From assembly GCA_002049455.2 (NCBI GenBank), contig KV919134.1, forward strand, positions 1 through 64,000: DNA of 64,000 nt, read 5' to 3'. The DNA is from Porphyra umbilicalis. Taxonomy: Eukaryota; Rhodophyta; Bangiophyceae; Bangiales; Bangiaceae. The notes under the pieces are model-generated. The model was not told the DNA's origin, did not search any database, and saw nothing but the letters and a program-made list of their open reading frames with translations. The position numbers were made by a program, and so were the translations under genes. Shown here piece after piece: positions 63,336 through 64,000 of this stretch (its first letter is position 1; each line of letters starts with the position of its first letter).

Positions 63336-64000
63336 GGGGGGGGGGGGGGGGGGGGGAGGTGCCAGCGGTAACACAAGAAGGGCGGTGGTGGGGGGGGGAT
63401 ATCTGGCAGGGAAAGCGCGGGGTGCCGGGCGGGGGGATTGAGCGGGGGGGGGCGTCCGAGACGGGTGCGAGTGGGTGCGCGCCCGCACGGCCCCAGGCCG
63501 AAGAAAGAACGATACCGGGGAGGTCAGTGGGGCTCGGGCGGCTGCGCCTGCTCAAGCGAGGCAGCATCGTCTCCTTAGACACTCAGGGTCATCGCCGGTC
63601 ATCGGGGCTCAGGCTTTTCCTTCGTTCATTTGACGCTTCGTGTGACGAGCTCTCAGCTTGGAAAGGTCGCAGTGGGTCGTCCCTTCGTGTGACAGGTGAG
63701 GCGGTTTTTTTTTAAGAATTTAACGTAAGTGATTGTCGGTGCAAGGGCTGACTTCGAGCGCTCGGTTGCTGGGCTCGGCACGGGCGCACACCGATGCTGT
63801 AGAACTCCGTGGTTCAACATACGCCATGACGGCGACGCCTTTGTCGCCCTCACCTCGTTGCCGACGCCTCGTTGCCGAGCCAGATAGCCTGAAATTGAAC
63901 CCTTGGCGCCACGTTCGCCGCACCAGGATCGCATCGCTGGATGGTCCATGCAGCAGGCTGCGCACGCCCCGGATGGAATGTGGTTCGTCACAACGTTCCT
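63336..64000. other. Downstream of the hydrolase: G run and unassigned sequence
   Basis: An uninterrupted G tract (about 63337-63356) follows the stop codon directly and could form a quadruplex in the transcript or cause sequencing slippage. The rest shows no recognisable gene. Confidence 0.5.

Noticed and set aside
62250-63488. Long minus-strand frame opposite the hydrolase
   Set aside because: It is the complement of a well-supported gene and has biased composition only.

Overview
The window looks like nuclear DNA of a GC-rich eukaryote. It is dominated by nested transposable elements, with one convincing host-type gene at the far right. The element mix (Ty1/copia, chromodomain Ty3/gypsy, hAT, PIF/Harbinger), the high GC content and the intron-poor gene style would fit a bangiophyte red alga (Porphyra/Pyropia-like). 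That assignment is an inference and could be another GC-rich alga or protist. I saw no prokaryotic operons, rRNA or convincing tRNA genes.

Region 1 (1-20566) is a Russian doll. A minus-strand copia element (copia A; 5' LTR 20371-20566, 3' LTR running off the left edge) carries an hAT transposon in its gag and a solo LTR (759-12848, target duplication CGGAG) at its RT/RNase H boundary. The solo LTR carries a TIR element (988-12383, TA duplication), and that element carries a nearly intact Ty3/gypsy element (gypsy 1, 1596-11113, duplication ATACT, LTRs differing at 2 of 498 positions).

Region 2 (20567-38600) starts with about 2.5 kb without recognisable genes. It then holds the 3' end of a third gypsy-type element: an LTR at 23065-24124 with a MITE inside, a polypurine tract, and an accessory gene at 24713-36359. 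A second copia family (copia B, 25993-35465, duplication TGGTA) has jumped into that gene. Copia B is itself a self-nest with five LTRs, one of them a chimera that records an unequal crossover. A decayed PIF/Harbinger transposase with its own MITE follows (36848-38266).

Region 3 (38600-59100) has a stretch of foldback repeats, then a PIF/Harbinger transposase (41778-42209 and 52496-54063) split by a second gypsy element (gypsy 2, 42210-52495, duplication AGACG, LTRs differing at 2 of 385 positions). A convergent Myb/SANT-like partner gene lies at 58656-55297. Three different tandem-repeat arrays, all built around the palindrome GCCGCCGGC/GCCGGCGGC, surround these genes.

Region 4 (59100-64000) is mostly low-complexity or unassigned sequence, plus a single-exon acyl-protein-thioesterase-like alpha/beta hydrolase with an N-terminal hydrophobic leader (62436-63335).

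The most unusual theme is an accessory antisense gene. In all three gypsy-type elements a long ORF begins a few hundred to about 1,100 bases inside the 3' LTR and runs against gag-pol. The products from gypsy 1 and element 3 are clearly related to each other and match no family I recognise. Both gypsy elements also place gag and pol in a -1 frame relation with a slippery sequence two codons before the gag stop. Copia B appears to separate gag from pol by an in-frame amber codon and to prime from the anticodon region of initiator tRNA-Met.
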